A stretch of DNA of 64,000 nt from Pseudomonadota bacterium (GTDB lineage: Bacteria; Pseudomonadota; Alphaproteobacteria; Rhizobiales; Devosiaceae). Location: positions 372,001 through 436,000 of the forward strand of contig JAEWGT010000011.1 in the NCBI GenBank assembly GCA_023388175.1. Reading direction: 5' to 3'. The notes under the pieces are model-generated. The model did no database searches, was not told where the DNA came from, and saw only the letters and a list, made by a program, of their open reading frames with translations. Position numbers and translations under genes: made by a program. Of the stretch, positions 45,294-53,747 are shown in pieces; position 1 is the first letter of the stretch; the number at the start of each line of letters is the position of its first letter.

Positions 45294-46544
45294 ATGACAA
45301 CGATGCGGTCGCATCTGCTGAGCCTTGCCGGGGCGCTGGAAGACAGCCAGTTGACCGCGGTCGCGTTCAACTGGCCAATCTGGGCCATGCCCCACCAATT
45401 GCCGCCCGAAGGGAACTGGACAACCTGGCTGTTGCTGGGCGGGCGTGGCGCGGGAAAGACCCGGGCCGGGGCTGAATGGGTAAGATCGCTAGCCGAACAG
45501 GGGATTGGACCAATCGCGCTGGTGGGTGAAACCATGACGGAGGCAGAGGCGGTGATGGTGAAGGGCGACAGCGGCGTGTTGCGGGTCTGCCCGCCGACCT
45601 TTCAGCCCAAATTCGCGGGCAACGTGTTGACCTGGCCCAATGGGGTGGAAGCCCATATTTTGCCCGCCTCTGACCCCGAACGGTTTCGCGGGCCGCAATT
45701 TGCGGCGGCGTGGTGCGATGAGACGGCAAAGTGGCGCAAGGCGGAAGTCGCCTTTGACATGCTGCAATTCGGATTGCGGCTCGGAAAACATCCCCGGCAG
45801 CTCGTGACCACGACGCCGCGGGCTACCCGTTTAATGAAACGCCTGCTTGGCGATGAACGGATTGTTGTCACCCGCGCGGCAACCAAGGTGAACCCGCATC
45901 TGGCCAATGCCTTTCTTGCCGCCGTGGTCGAGCGCTACCGCGACACCCATCTGGGCCGGCAGGAACTCGATGGCGAATTGATCGAGGATCGGGTGGATGC
46001 GCTCTGGCAGCGCGGCATGTTCCGCCCGTCAGAGCATGCGCCCGATGGCCGGATCGTGGTGGCAGTGGACCCGCCGGTGACCGGCACGGCGCGGGCCGAC
46101 GCCTGCGGCATCGTCGTGGCCGGTCGGCAGGGCGAGGGCGCTGTGGTGCTGGAAGACGCCACGCTCAAGGGCATTGCGCCAAAAGTGTGGGCCGAGCGGG
46201 CGGTGGCTGCCTATCGGGCGCATGAGGCCGACTGCATCGTGGTGGAAGTCAACCAGGGCGGCGATCTGGTGCGGCAGGTGCTCGCGCAGGTGGACGCGTC
46301 CGTGCCGGTCAAGACGGTGCGCGCCAGCCGGGGGAAATGGCTGCGCGCCGAGCCGGCGGCAGCGCTTTATGCGCGGGGGCTGGTGCGGCACGTGCCGGGG
46401 CTCACGGCGCTGGAGGATGAACTTTGCGCTTTCGGCCCCGATGGCAAGGCGGACGGCCATTCACCGGACCGGGTGGACGCCCTGGTCTGGGCGCTGACGG
46501 AACTGGTGCTCAACGAGGTTAGGCCGCGTATTCGCGGGCTATAA
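45294..46544 (+). CDS. GTA terminase large subunit
   Basis: 416-aa packaging motor. Walker A LLGGRGAGKTRAGAEW near residue 50, Walker B-like FAAAWCDETAKW, and a C-terminal nuclease part with acidic residues (VVAVDPPVTG, CIVVEVNQGGD, SPDRVDALVWALTEL). This is the orfg2 counterpart of RcGTA and the HK97-like DNA packaging family. A mosaic repeat follows before the portal gene. Confidence 0.93.
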   Translation: MTTMRSHLLSLAGALEDSQLTAVAFNWPIWAMPHQLPPEGNWTTWLLLGGRGAGKTRAGAEWVRSLAEQGIGPIALVGETMTEAEAVMVKGDSGVLRVCPPTFQPKFAGNVLTWPNGVEAHILPASDPERFRGPQFAAAWCDETAKWRKAEVAFDMLQFGLRLGKHPRQLVTTTPRATRLMKRLLGDERIVVTRAATKVNPHLANAFLAAVVERYRDTHLGRQELDGELIEDRVDALWQRGMFRPSEHAPDGRIVVAVDPPVTGTARADACGIVVAGRQGEGAVVLEDATLKGIAPKVWAERAVAAYRAHEADCIVVEVNQGGDLVRQVLAQVDASVPVKTVRASRGKWLRAEPAAALYARGLVRHVPGLTALEDELCAFGPDGKADGHSPDRVDALVWALTELVLNEVRPRIRGL

Positions 46545-46550
46545 ACGATG

Positions 46551-46709
46551 CTCCCCCCTTCTCCCCTTGTGGGAGAAGGTGCCCGAAGGGCGGATGAGGG
46601 GGCCGCGACTTCGCCACAAGCATCGAGCGCGCGGAGAGAACCCCTCACCCTGCAATTTCTGCTGAACGCAGAAATTGCTGTCCCTCTCCCACAAGGGGCG
46701 AGGGAAGGG
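46551..46709. repeat. Mosaic palindromic repeat, copy 2
   Basis: Between terminase and portal. It contains the ccttctccc/gggagaagg module and a segment nearly identical to copy 6, with a perfect 11-bp hairpin gcaatttctgc/gcagaaattgc at 46652-46678. Confidence 0.9.
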
Positions 46710-46740
46710 CCGGTTGCCTGCGAGAAATAGAGGAATAAAC

Positions 46741-47901
46741 ATGCCCAACATATTCAACCGCCTGCTTGGCGGGCGAACGAACGCGCCTGCAGAAACCAAG
46801 AGCTTTGCCGGACACACCATGCTGACGCTCAGCCAGCTGGGGCCGGCGCAGTGGAGCGGGCGGGGTTATGCGAGCCTGGTCAATCAGGGGTTCATGCGCA
46901 ATCCGGTGGTCTATCGCTGCGTGCGGCTGATTGCCGAGACGGCCAATCGGGTGCCGCTCAATGTGGTCGTGGACGGCAAGGTGGTGAGCGAGCATCCGCT
47001 CTCGGCACTGCTGACCCAGCCCAATGGACGGCAATCGGGGCCGGAACTGCTGGAGGCGATCTACGCCTATCTGCAGACTTCGGGGAATGCCTATCTGCAG
47101 GCCGGCATCGTCGATGGCGCGGTGCGCACGCTCTTCGTGCTGCGGCCGGACCGCATGAGCGTCGTGGCCGGGCGCGATGGCTGGCCGGTGGCCTATGACT
47201 ATAAGGCCGGGGGCAGGGCCACGCGGCTGAGCCAGGAGGCGCTGCCTATTCCGAGCGTGCTGCATATGGCGCTGTTTCATCCCATGGACGACCATTACGG
47301 CATGGGGCCGCTGGAAGCGGCGCAGACCAGCCTCGATATTCACAATGCCAGCGCGCAATGGAACAAGGCGCTGCTCGACAATGCGGCGCGGCCCAGCGGG
47401 GCGCTGGTCTATTCGGCGGGCAATGGAAGCCTGACCGAAGATCAGTTCACCCGGCTCAAGGCCGAACTGGAGGAGCAGTTTTCGGGCTCCGGCAATGCCG
47501 GGCGGCCCATGGTGCTCGATGGCGGGCTCGACTGGAAGGCGCTGGCCATGAGCCCGCGCGACATGGATTTCATCGAGGCGCGCAATGCGGCGGCGCGGGA
47601 TATCGCGCTGGCCTTCGGCGTGCCGCCCATGCTGCTCGGCATACCGGGCGATAACACCTATGCCAACATGGCCGAAGCCAATCGCACTCTCTGGCGCCAG
47701 ACGCTGGTGCCACTGGTGGTGCGGGTGAGCCAGGAACTGAGCGGATGGCTGGGGCCGGCGTTCGAGGGGGCGAAGGTGGTGCCTGATTTCGACAAGGTCG
47801 AAGCGCTGGCAGAGGACCGCGCCGCGCTTTGGGAGCGGGTAGGGCAGGCAACGTTCCTCAGCGAGGAGGAAAAGCGGGCGATGGTGGGGCTGGGGGCGTA
47901 A
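46741..47901 (+). CDS. GTA portal protein, HK97 family
   Basis: 386 aa, orfg3 counterpart. VYRCVRLIAETANRVPLNV near residue 60, then NPYLQ-like GNAYLQAGIVDG, LHMALFHPMDDHYGMGPLEAAQ and AFGVPPMLLGIPGDNTYANMAEANRTLW identify the HK97 portal family. Forms the dodecameric DNA entry ring at one capsid vertex. Start ATG 46741. The next gene follows after 3 bases. Confidence 0.93.
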   Translation: MPNIFNRLLGGRTNAPAETKSFAGHTMLTLSQLGPAQWSGRGYASLVNQGFMRNPVVYRCVRLIAETANRVPLNVVVDGKVVSEHPLSALLTQPNGRQSGPELLEAIYAYLQTSGNAYLQAGIVDGAVRTLFVLRPDRMSVVAGRDGWPVAYDYKAGGRATRLSQEALPIPSVLHMALFHPMDDHYGMGPLEAAQTSLDIHNASAQWNKALLDNAARPSGALVYSAGNGSLTEDQFTRLKAELEEQFSGSGNAGRPMVLDGGLDWKALAMSPRDMDFIEARNAAARDIALAFGVPPMLLGIPGDNTYANMAEANRTLWRQTLVPLVVRVSQELSGWLGPAFEGAKVVPDFDKVEALAEDRAALWERVGQATFLSEEEKRAMVGLGA

Positions 47902-47904
47902 GCG

Positions 47905-48321
47905 ATGGCGCGAATTGCTCGGCGGGTACTTGGCGCGCTCGCACGCGAAATTCGTCTGGCGACGCTGTCGCTGAAGCTGGATGTGCTCGTTTCCCTGCTG
48001 GAAAAACGCTACCGTCCGGACCAACCACGTGCTCCAAAAGGGACGCGGGAAGGTGGCCAGTGGATTGATGATCTCAGTCGACTACTCCCAGCGCAGCAGA
48101 GCCCGGACCGTGTCCAGGTTGCGGGTCCGAAATGTGATGGGTTTTCCAGCGGGTGTCAGATGGGCGGTACATTTGGTACGACGGGCATGTTCAAAATGAT
48201 GGGCAGAAATATGTGCTTTGACTGTGCCGTGAAATATTTCAGTCTCGAAGATATGACGCGTCCGGAACAAATCAAATATCTCATGCGACTGGACCCGGAA
48301 TACAGGCGTGGAGGCAGGTGA
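47905..48321 (+). CDS. Accessory GTA-embedded protein A, unknown
   Basis: 138 aa, not part of the RcGTA gene set. A basic amphipathic N-terminus (ALAREIRLATLSLKLDVLVSLLEKR) leads to YRPDQPRAPKGTREGGQW, a motif I recall from phage head-associated proteins ahead of variable domains. The C-terminal part has two cysteine pairs (KCDGFSSGC, MCFDC) and ends LDPEYRRGGR. Base composition turns more A/T-rich after about 48100 than in neighbouring GTA genes. The stop overlaps the next gene by one base. Confidence 0.7.
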   Translation: MARIARRVLGALAREIRLATLSLKLDVLVSLLEKRYRPDQPRAPKGTREGGQWIDDLSRLLPAQQSPDRVQVAGPKCDGFSSGCQMGGTFGTTGMFKMMGRNMCFDCAVKYFSLEDMTRPEQIKYLMRLDPEYRRGGR

Positions 48322-48974
48322 TGGCTTCGGATGCAGGGCAGATGCTGGAAAACGTCAGGGCTGGTGACATCATTTTCGGGGTCGGTGCAGGCGGACAGGA
48401 GAAGTTGCTCTTTGTCTATGAGGCAGATGATGAGAGCTTCTCGGCGCGACATGTAACCTCGCAAATGCGGGCCAGATTTGGACGCGACGGCGAAAGCCGC
48501 TGGGTCGAGGGCGGAGGGTCGTGCACGATCGTTTCGACCGCAAAGCTTCCGCCCGACATGTTTGCAGTTGCTCTAGGTCTAGACCGAAAATTTGCCTCAA
48601 GAGTCGAGTATCCCGACAGCATTCTGACTAAGGACGAAATTCACCTCATCCTGAACCATGACAAGTTCTTCAAGGCACGCGTCCTGCCTGGAAAAGAAAC
48701 CATCGCCATATGGGCGGAGAGGATCAACGGGGTCAGAGCAATCTTGAATTTGGAATGGGACCCTATCAATGCTCCGGACGATCCTCCAAGCTGGAATGAG
48801 TATCGAGGTGACCTGCCTGACTTGGTGGCGCTGCTGGAAAAATCTGCTTCCACAGTTGAGGTGCAGGGCTTTCTCAGCGGCATGGCGGTCCGAGCAGGAA
48901 GAACGCAGCAGGTTAGCCAACGCGGCGCTGCTGCAGCTGTAAGCCTCGTCGAGCTGCGGGACGGCTGGAGCTGA
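48321..48974 (+). CDS. Accessory GTA-embedded protein B, unknown
   Basis: 217 aa, soluble, no family recognised. ATG 48321 follows GGAGG and is coupled (TGATG) to protein A. DIIFGVGAGGQEKLLFVYEADDESFSARHVTSQMRARF and LTKDEIHLILNHDKFFKARVL are its clearest parts; the C-terminus has RGAAAAVSLVELRDGW. More A/T-rich than the GTA genes. A strong intrinsic terminator follows, so A and B look like an inserted module. Effector and immunity roles are possible but unproven. Confidence 0.7.
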   Translation: MASDAGQMLENVRAGDIIFGVGAGGQEKLLFVYEADDESFSARHVTSQMRARFGRDGESRWVEGGGSCTIVSTAKLPPDMFAVALGLDRKFASRVEYPDSILTKDEIHLILNHDKFFKARVLPGKETIAIWAERINGVRAILNLEWDPINAPDDPPSWNEYRGDLPDLVALLEKSASTVEVQGFLSGMAVRAGRTQQVSQRGAAAAVSLVELRDGWS

Positions 48975-49005
48975 CCCTCCGTCATCTGACCCAGTAGCAT
49001 CAATG

Positions 49006-49027
49006 CGGCCCCATCGGGGCCGTTTTT
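49006..49027 (+). terminator. Intrinsic terminator inside GTA cluster
   Basis: Stem CGGCCCC with GGGGCCG, 3-base loop, then TTTTT. It follows the accessory pair and precedes the protease/capsid genes, which would then need read-through or another promoter. Confidence 0.88.
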
Positions 49028-49045
49028 CATTTGGGGGGGCACGCC

Positions 49046-49234
49046 ATGGACAATCTCACCACCACCATCATCGAGCGCGGTGACCTGGCCCATCTTGCGC
49101 TGTTTCTCTGGGCCAGCGGGGCGAGTGCGCTGCTCGTGTGGGCCTTGAGGGAAATGGCGAAGGTGAATCAACACTTCAACGACTTCGTGCGGGAGATTGC
49201 CGCGCTGAATCGATTGTTCCGCAAGGAGGACTAA
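49046..49234 (+). CDS. Small GTA membrane protein between portal and protease (orfg3.5 position)
   Basis: 62 aa from the ATG at 49046 (the frame opens at 49031). One membrane helix LAHLALFLWASGASALLVWAL then KVNQHFNDFVREIAALNRLF. RcGTA also has a small gene (orfg3.5) here. Role unknown. Confidence 0.7.
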   Translation: MDNLTTTIIERGDLAHLALFLWASGASALLVWALREMAKVNQHFNDFVREIAALNRLFRKED

Positions 49235-49238
49235 GCCT

Positions 49239-49376
49239 ATGGGCGAAAAGCCAAATCGGGAGAATGCGCAGCAGACATTCCGGCAATTTGCCTGGAATCT
49301 TGCGGGGACGCTGGCCGACAAGCAGGTTGGTGCGGCCAAGCCAAGGCCGAGCCGTACAGGCGGGGCCAAGCGCTGA
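49239..49376 (+). CDS. 45-aa GTA small protein
   Basis: Reads MGEKPNRENAQQTFRQFAWN and continues to a basic tail ending GGAKR. AGGAGG lies 10 bases before the ATG and the stop overlaps the protease ATG by one base (TGATG). Both arguments support translation and coupling. No family recognised. Confidence 0.6.
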   Translation: MGEKPNRENAQQTFRQFAWNLAGTLADKQVGAAKPRPSRTGGAKR

Positions 49377-49855
49377 TGGGAGCCATTGCCATCGACGCGG
49401 AAGGCCGGTTCGCCGGTTATGCCAGCGTCTTCAATCGGCTCGACAGCGGCGGCGATATCGTCCTGCCAGGCGCGTTTGCCAAAAGCCTGAGCAAACGGCG
49501 CGGCCGCATTCGCCTGCTGTTCCAGCATGACCCCAAGGAGCCGGTGGGCATCTGGGAGACGATTGCCGAGGACGCTCACGGCCTGTTCGTGACCGGGCGG
49601 CTGGTGCCCGGCGTGCCGCGTGCCGAGGCGCTGAAACGGCTGATCGAGCAGAGGGCGCTGGATGGGCTGTCCATCGGCTTCCGCACCGTCAAGGCCAGCC
49701 GCGAAGCCGGCACCGGACATCGACGCCTCATGGAAATCGACCTCTACGAGATTTCCATCGTGACCTTTCCGATGATGGAGGATGCGCGCATCGCCTCCCC
49801 CCTCACCGCAGGCGCGGCAATTGCCGCCGCCACCAAGACTATCCGCAACCGATAG
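49376..49855 (+). CDS. GTA prohead protease, HK97 family (U35)
   Basis: 159 aa, orfg4 counterpart. GYASVFNRLDSGGDIVLPGAFAKSL, LLFQHDPKEPVGIW (catalytic His region) and LDGLSIGFRTV (catalytic Ser region) are hallmarks, ending with the DLYEISIVTFPM motif. It trims the capsid protein during head maturation. No in-frame fusion to the capsid gene. Confidence 0.94.
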   Translation: MGAIAIDAEGRFAGYASVFNRLDSGGDIVLPGAFAKSLSKRRGRIRLLFQHDPKEPVGIWETIAEDAHGLFVTGRLVPGVPRAEALKRLIEQRALDGLSIGFRTVKASREAGTGHRRLMEIDLYEISIVTFPMMEDARIASPLTAGAAIAAATKTIRNR

Positions 49856-49867
49856 AAGGATACCGAC

Positions 49868-51088
49868 ATGGATCGGATTGACGACGGCCTTGAAACCAAG
49901 GCCGGCGCGGGGAACGATATTGCCGCGCTGTTTGCAGAATTCTCGACCGCGTTCGAGGAATTCAAGCGCACCAATGACCAGCGCCTGGGCGAAATCGAAA
50001 AGCGCGGCACGGCCGATGGCCTGCTCGAAGGCAAGCTGGAACGGCTGAACGCGGTGCTGGATGGCCAGAAGGTGGCGCTGGATCGCGCCAAGGCCGAACG
50101 CGCCCGCCCGGCTATCGAGGGCAAGGGCCAGATCGAGAACGGCGAATACAAGGAAGCCTTTTCCGCCTATGTGAAGCGCGGCGAGGAAAAGGCGCTGCAG
50201 ATCGGCGTGCCCGCCGATGGCGGCTATGTCGTGCCCGCCGAGGTCGAGACCGAAATCACCCGGCTGATGACCCATATTTCGCCCATCCGCGCCATTGCCG
50301 GCGTGCGGCAGGTTTCGGGATCGGTCTATAAGCGCCCAATTACCGTGACCGGGCCGCAGACGGGCTGGGTGGGCGAGACGGCAAGCCGCCCGACCACCAA
50401 TAGCCAGACGCTGGCGGAACTGAGCTATCCGACCACCGAACTCTATGCCATGCCGGCGGCCACGACGGCCTTTCTCGACGATGCGGCTGTGGATGTCGGC
50501 CAGTGGATCGCCGACGAGGTCAATGCAGCTTTCGCGGCACAGGAAACCACGGCCTTCGTCAATGGCGATGGCACCAACAAGCCGAGCGGCTTTCTCTCGG
50601 GCACCAAGGTCGCCGAAACCAGCTGGGCCTGGGGCAGCCTGGGTTATCTGGCGACCGGGACCTCCGGCGCGCTGCCATCGAGCCATGCTTCGGACATTCT
50701 CATCGACCTGGTCTATGCGCTCAAGGCCGGCTACCGCCAGAATGCGAGCTGGGTGATGAACCGCAAGACCCAGGGCGCGCTGCGCAAGCTCAAGGATGCC
50801 GATGGCAATTACCTCTGGCAGCCTGCAGCCAACGCCGATGGTCGCGCCAGCTTCATGGGTTTCCCGCTGGTGGAAGCCGAGGACATGCCCAATATCGCTG
50901 CCAATTCCTTCTCGGTGGCCTTCGGCGATTTCAAGCGCGGTTATCTGATCGTCGACCGTCAGGGCGTGTCGGTGCTGCGCGACCCGTTCAGCGCCAAGCC
51001 CTATGTGCTGTTCTACACCACCAAGCGCGTTGGCGGCGGGATTGCGGATTATGACGCGATCAAGCTGCTCAAGTTCGGCGTGAGCTGA
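49868..51088 (+). CDS. GTA major capsid protein, HK97 fold
   Basis: 406 aa, orfg5 counterpart. An N-terminal coiled delta domain (about 1-100, GLETKAGAGNDIAALFAEFSTAFEEF) is likely removed by the protease. The HK97 core follows: GGYVVPAEVETEITRLM, PAATTAFLDDAAVDVGQWIADEVNAAFAAQE, AFVNGDGTNKPSGFL and GYLIVDRQGVSVLRDPFS. A repeat follows. Confidence 0.95.
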   Translation: MDRIDDGLETKAGAGNDIAALFAEFSTAFEEFKRTNDQRLGEIEKRGTADGLLEGKLERLNAVLDGQKVALDRAKAERARPAIEGKGQIENGEYKEAFSAYVKRGEEKALQIGVPADGGYVVPAEVETEITRLMTHISPIRAIAGVRQVSGSVYKRPITVTGPQTGWVGETASRPTTNSQTLAELSYPTTELYAMPAATTAFLDDAAVDVGQWIADEVNAAFAAQETTAFVNGDGTNKPSGFLSGTKVAETSWAWGSLGYLATGTSGALPSSHASDILIDLVYALKAGYRQNASWVMNRKTQGALRKLKDADGNYLWQPAANADGRASFMGFPLVEAEDMPNIAANSFSVAFGDFKRGYLIVDRQGVSVLRDPFSAKPYVLFYTTKRVGGGIADYDAIKLLKFGVS

Positions 51089-51093
51089 GGGGC

Positions 51094-51208
51094 ACCCCCT
51101 CCTATCCTCCCCCTGAAGAAGGGGGAGGGACCTATCGAGTTTGCCTCGCCGGCTCGGCAAGCGCCGAAGTACTCCTCCCCCTGCTTCAGGGGGAGGCCGG
51201 GTGGGGGC
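51094..51208. repeat. Mosaic palindromic repeat, copy 3 (divergent type)
   Basis: Between capsid and head-tail connector. Arms cctccccctgaag and cttcagggggagg rather than the ccttctccc type, but the same paired-hairpin plan and size. Confidence 0.75.
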
Positions 51209-51229
51209 TTCTTCAACAAGGAAAACAAC

Positions 51230-51796
51230 ATGACCTCCTATCTTCTGGCGGGCCCCGCCGAGGAGCCGGTTTCGCTTGCCGAGGCCAAGGCGTTTCTCAA
51301 GGTCGATGACACTGCCGAGGACGGCCTGATCGCCACGCTGATCGGGGCGGCGCGACTGCATGTGGAAAGCGTAACCGGCAGGGCACTCATGGCGCAGAGC
51401 TGGCGCATCGTGCTCGATGCGTGGCCGGAAAATGGCCTGGTGAGGCTGCCGGTCTGGCCGCTGATGTCGGTGACCGCCATTGCCGCCACGGATGGGAACG
51501 GCGCCAGCCACGAGATCGGGGTCGGCCAGTTCGGTGCCGAACCGGACCGGCTGGTGGTGCCCCGCGTCGTCGTCGGCATGCCGGCGATGCAGGAACGCGG
51601 CGGTATTGAAATCGACTATGTCGCCGGCTTTGGTGCCGAGCGAGACGACGTGCCGGCCGATCTGCGGCAGGCGGTACTCGGCCTTGTGGCGCATTGGCAT
51701 GAACATCGGGACGCAGTTTTGATTGCAGGGTCCGGTTCGGTGGTGCCCTCGGGCTTTGACCGCATAATTGCCGGCTACAAGCGAGTGCGGCTGTGA
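51230..51796 (+). CDS. GTA head-tail connector (gp6-like)
   Basis: 188 aa, orfg6 counterpart. VSLAEAKAFLKVDDTAEDGLIATLIGAARLHVESVTGRAL is the classic gp6-like N-terminus; ADLRQAVLGLVAHWHEHRDA the helical end. Its stop overlaps the GTG of the next gene. Confidence 0.92.
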   Translation: MTSYLLAGPAEEPVSLAEAKAFLKVDDTAEDGLIATLIGAARLHVESVTGRALMAQSWRIVLDAWPENGLVRLPVWPLMSVTAIAATDGNGASHEIGVGQFGAEPDRLVVPRVVVGMPAMQERGGIEIDYVAGFGAERDDVPADLRQAVLGLVAHWHEHRDAVLIAGSGSVVPSGFDRIIAGYKRVRL

Positions 51797-52134
51797 CTGA
51801 GCGGATTCCAGCTGTGGGCAGCCTGACCGACAGAGTGCAATTGCGCCGGCGCGACAGCCTGGGCGACGGCGGTGGCGGGCATGAGCGGGTCTATGTGCCG
51901 ATAGGCAGCCTCTGGGCGCGGGTGCGCAGCCTTTCGGGGCGGCAGGGCACCAATGCCGATGGCCGTGCGGTGGCGATCTCGCATTCGGTCGTGCTGCGCT
52001 TTCGCAACGATGTCTCGCCGGGCGACCGTATCGTCTATCGCGGCCGCAATCTGGATGTGGTCAGCACCGCCGATCTGAACGGGCGGCGGGCCTATCTCAG
52101 CTGCGCCTGCAGCGAAACCAGCTTTACGGGGTAG
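51793..52134 (+). CDS. GTA head-tail adaptor / head closure protein
   Basis: 113 aa, orfg7 counterpart, GTG start. GSLTDRVQLRRRDSLGDGGGGHERVYVP and LWARVRSLSGRQ are typical head-closure segments (gp16/SPP1 type). Overlaps the previous gene by 4 bases. Confidence 0.9.
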   Translation: MTERIPAVGSLTDRVQLRRRDSLGDGGGGHERVYVPIGSLWARVRSLSGRQGTNADGRAVAISHSVVLRFRNDVSPGDRIVYRGRNLDVVSTADLNGRRAYLSCACSETSFTG

Positions 52135-52137
52135 GCG

Positions 52138-52530
52138 ATGCACCCGATTGCGCTTTTGCAAATGGCCCTGGTGGATGCGCTGGGCGCGGACGCTGCCTTG
52201 ACGACGCTGATCGGGGCAGGGGGCGTGTTCGATGCCCCGCCGCGCAGCCGGCCGGCCCCGTATGTGGTGATCGACCGGCACGACATGCGCCAGCGCGACG
52301 GCGACGAAACGCCGGGCCAGGAACATCGCGTGCTGCTCCATTGCTGGAGCGACCAGCCCAGCCGCAAGGCAGCGCTGGATATCGCCGAACGTGTGGTGGC
52401 AGCGGGGCTGGTTTTGACGCCGGCCGGATTGACGGTGACCCATGCCGAGCATGTTCGCACCGAGACCGTGATCGACAATGCGACCGGGCAGGCGCGCGCG
52501 GCGGTTCTGCTGCGGTTTTTGAGCGAGTAG
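52138..52530 (+). CDS. GTA DUF3168 protein (tail completion)
   Basis: 130 aa, orfg8 counterpart. LQMALVDALGADAALTTLIG and RHDMRQRDGDETPGQEHRVLLHCWSDQPSRKAALDIAERV identify DUF3168, a tail-terminator-like family. Confidence 0.9.
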   Translation: MHPIALLQMALVDALGADAALTTLIGAGGVFDAPPRSRPAPYVVIDRHDMRQRDGDETPGQEHRVLLHCWSDQPSRKAALDIAERVVAAGLVLTPAGLTVTHAEHVRTETVIDNATGQARAAVLLRFLSE

Positions 52531-52666
52531 CCCCCTCATCCGCCCTTCGGGCGCCTTCTCTCACGAGGGGAGAAGGGGGCACCGCGGTTGTAGAAGCACC
52601 GGCTGTCCCTCTCCCCTTGTGGGAGAGGGTGGATCGGCCAAAGGCCGAGACGGGTGAGGGGTTTTT
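52531..52666. repeat. Mosaic palindromic repeat, copy 4
   Basis: Between DUF3168 and major tail genes. Same module order and orientation as copy 1, with gcccttcgggc and ggcctttggcc-like small stems. Confidence 0.9.
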
Positions 52667-52678
52667 CAGGAGAAAAAA

Positions 52679-53092
52679 ATGGCAGCCCAGAGTGGCAAGG
52701 ATATGCTTTTGAAGCTCGACCAGAGCGGGTCGGGCAGTTTTCTGACGGTAGCGGGCCTGCGCACCCGCAGCCTCAATTTCAATGCGGCCAGCGTGGATAC
52801 GACCGATCAGGAAAGCGCCGGGCGCTGGCGGGAATTGCTCGCTGGTGGCGGGGTCAAGCGGGCTTCGGTTGCTGGATCAGGCGTGTTCAAGGACCAGTCC
52901 TCGGACGCCACGATCCGCTCGCTGTTCTTTGCCGGGACAATCCGCAACTGGCAGCTGGTGCTGCCCCATTTCGGGGTGGTGCAGGGGCCGTTCCAGATCG
53001 TGGCGCTGGAATTTTCAGCGGACCATGCCGGGGAAGTGACGTTTGACCTGGCGCTGGAAAGCGCGGGGGAAGTGACCTTCACGGCGGTTTAG
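52679..53092 (+). CDS. GTA major tail protein
   Basis: 137 aa, orfg9 counterpart, TP901-1 tail-tube family. LDQSGSGSFLTVAGLRTRSLNFNAASVDTTDQESAGRWRELL near the start is diagnostic. AGGAG precedes the ATG directly after repeat copy 4. Confidence 0.93.
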   Translation: MAAQSGKDMLLKLDQSGSGSFLTVAGLRTRSLNFNAASVDTTDQESAGRWRELLAGGGVKRASVAGSGVFKDQSSDATIRSLFFAGTIRNWQLVLPHFGVVQGPFQIVALEFSADHAGEVTFDLALESAGEVTFTAV

Positions 53093-53098
53093 AGAAAG

Positions 53099-53232
53099 CC
53101 CCCCTCACCCGTCTCGTGCTGCGCGCGATCCGCCCTCTCCCACAAGGGGAGAGGGGAGGCCGGTGTCTGTTTCAACTCGGGGCCCCCTTCTCCCCTCGTG
53201 GGAGAAGGTGCCCGAAGGGCGGATGAGGGGGC
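53099..53232. repeat. Mosaic palindromic repeat, copy 5
   Basis: Between major tail and orfg10-like genes; the two modules are in the reverse order of copies 1 and 4. Confidence 0.9.
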
Positions 53233-53244
53233 CATGGAGAAACA

Positions 53245-53559
53245 ATGACAAATATCCATCGTGGTGAAATCGCCGCCGAAATCGGGGGCGAGACGAGAGT
53301 GCTGTGCCTAACGCTGGGGGCGCTGGCGGAACTGGAGAGCCGGCTGGGAGCCGGAGATCTGGCGGGCCTGTCCGAGCGTTTCGGCGAGGGCCGGATTTCT
53401 GCGCGCGACCTCACGGCCATTCTGGGTGCAGGGCTGCGCGGCGGCGGCAATAACGTAACCGACGACGACCTGGCGCGCATGAGCGTCGAGGGCGGATTGC
53501 GCGGCGCAGCGGAAATCGCGGTGCGCCTTCTGACCGCGACATTCGGAGAGGCGGAATGA
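53245..53559 (+). CDS. GTA tail assembly protein (orfg10 type)
   Basis: 104 aa. RGEIAAEIGGETRVLCLTLGALAELESRLGAGDL matches the GTA gene-transfer-agent family protein next to the tail gene. Overlaps the next gene by 4 bases. Confidence 0.88.
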   Translation: MTNIHRGEIAAEIGGETRVLCLTLGALAELESRLGAGDLAGLSERFGEGRISARDLTAILGAGLRGGGNNVTDDDLARMSVEGGLRGAAEIAVRLLTATFGEAE

Positions 53560-53747
53560 ACCCCTTTCCCTGGAAGGAGGCCATGCGCTTCGGATTGGGC
53601 GTGTTGCGCCTGCCGCCCGATGCCTTCTGGAAGATGACGCCGCGCGAACTGGCATCGGCCTGGGGCGCGGTGATGGGGGATCGCATTGGGCCCTTGGACC
53701 GGCGGGGCCTTGAGACATTGATGGAGAATTTTCCCGATGGCCGCTGA
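53556..53747 (+). CDS. GTA tail assembly chaperone (orfg10.1 type)
   Basis: 63 aa. PFPWKEAMRFGLGVLRLPPDAFWKMTPRELASAW is the short phage-tail-assembly-chaperone signature. Overlaps both neighbours (4 and 11 bases). Confidence 0.88.
   Translation: MNPFPWKEAMRFGLGVLRLPPDAFWKMTPRELASAWGAVMGDRIGPLDRRGLETLMENFPDGR

Noticed and set aside
46645..48024. 459-aa open frame on the minus strand
   Set aside because: Antisense to the portal gene and running through a repeat.
47905..48974. Calling the accessory pair a toxin-antitoxin system
   Set aside because: Coupling and composition suggest a module, but neither protein shows a recognised toxin or antitoxin motif.
48641..51706. 1021-aa open frame on the minus strand
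   Set aside because: Antisense to the protease and capsid genes, whose products are unmistakable.
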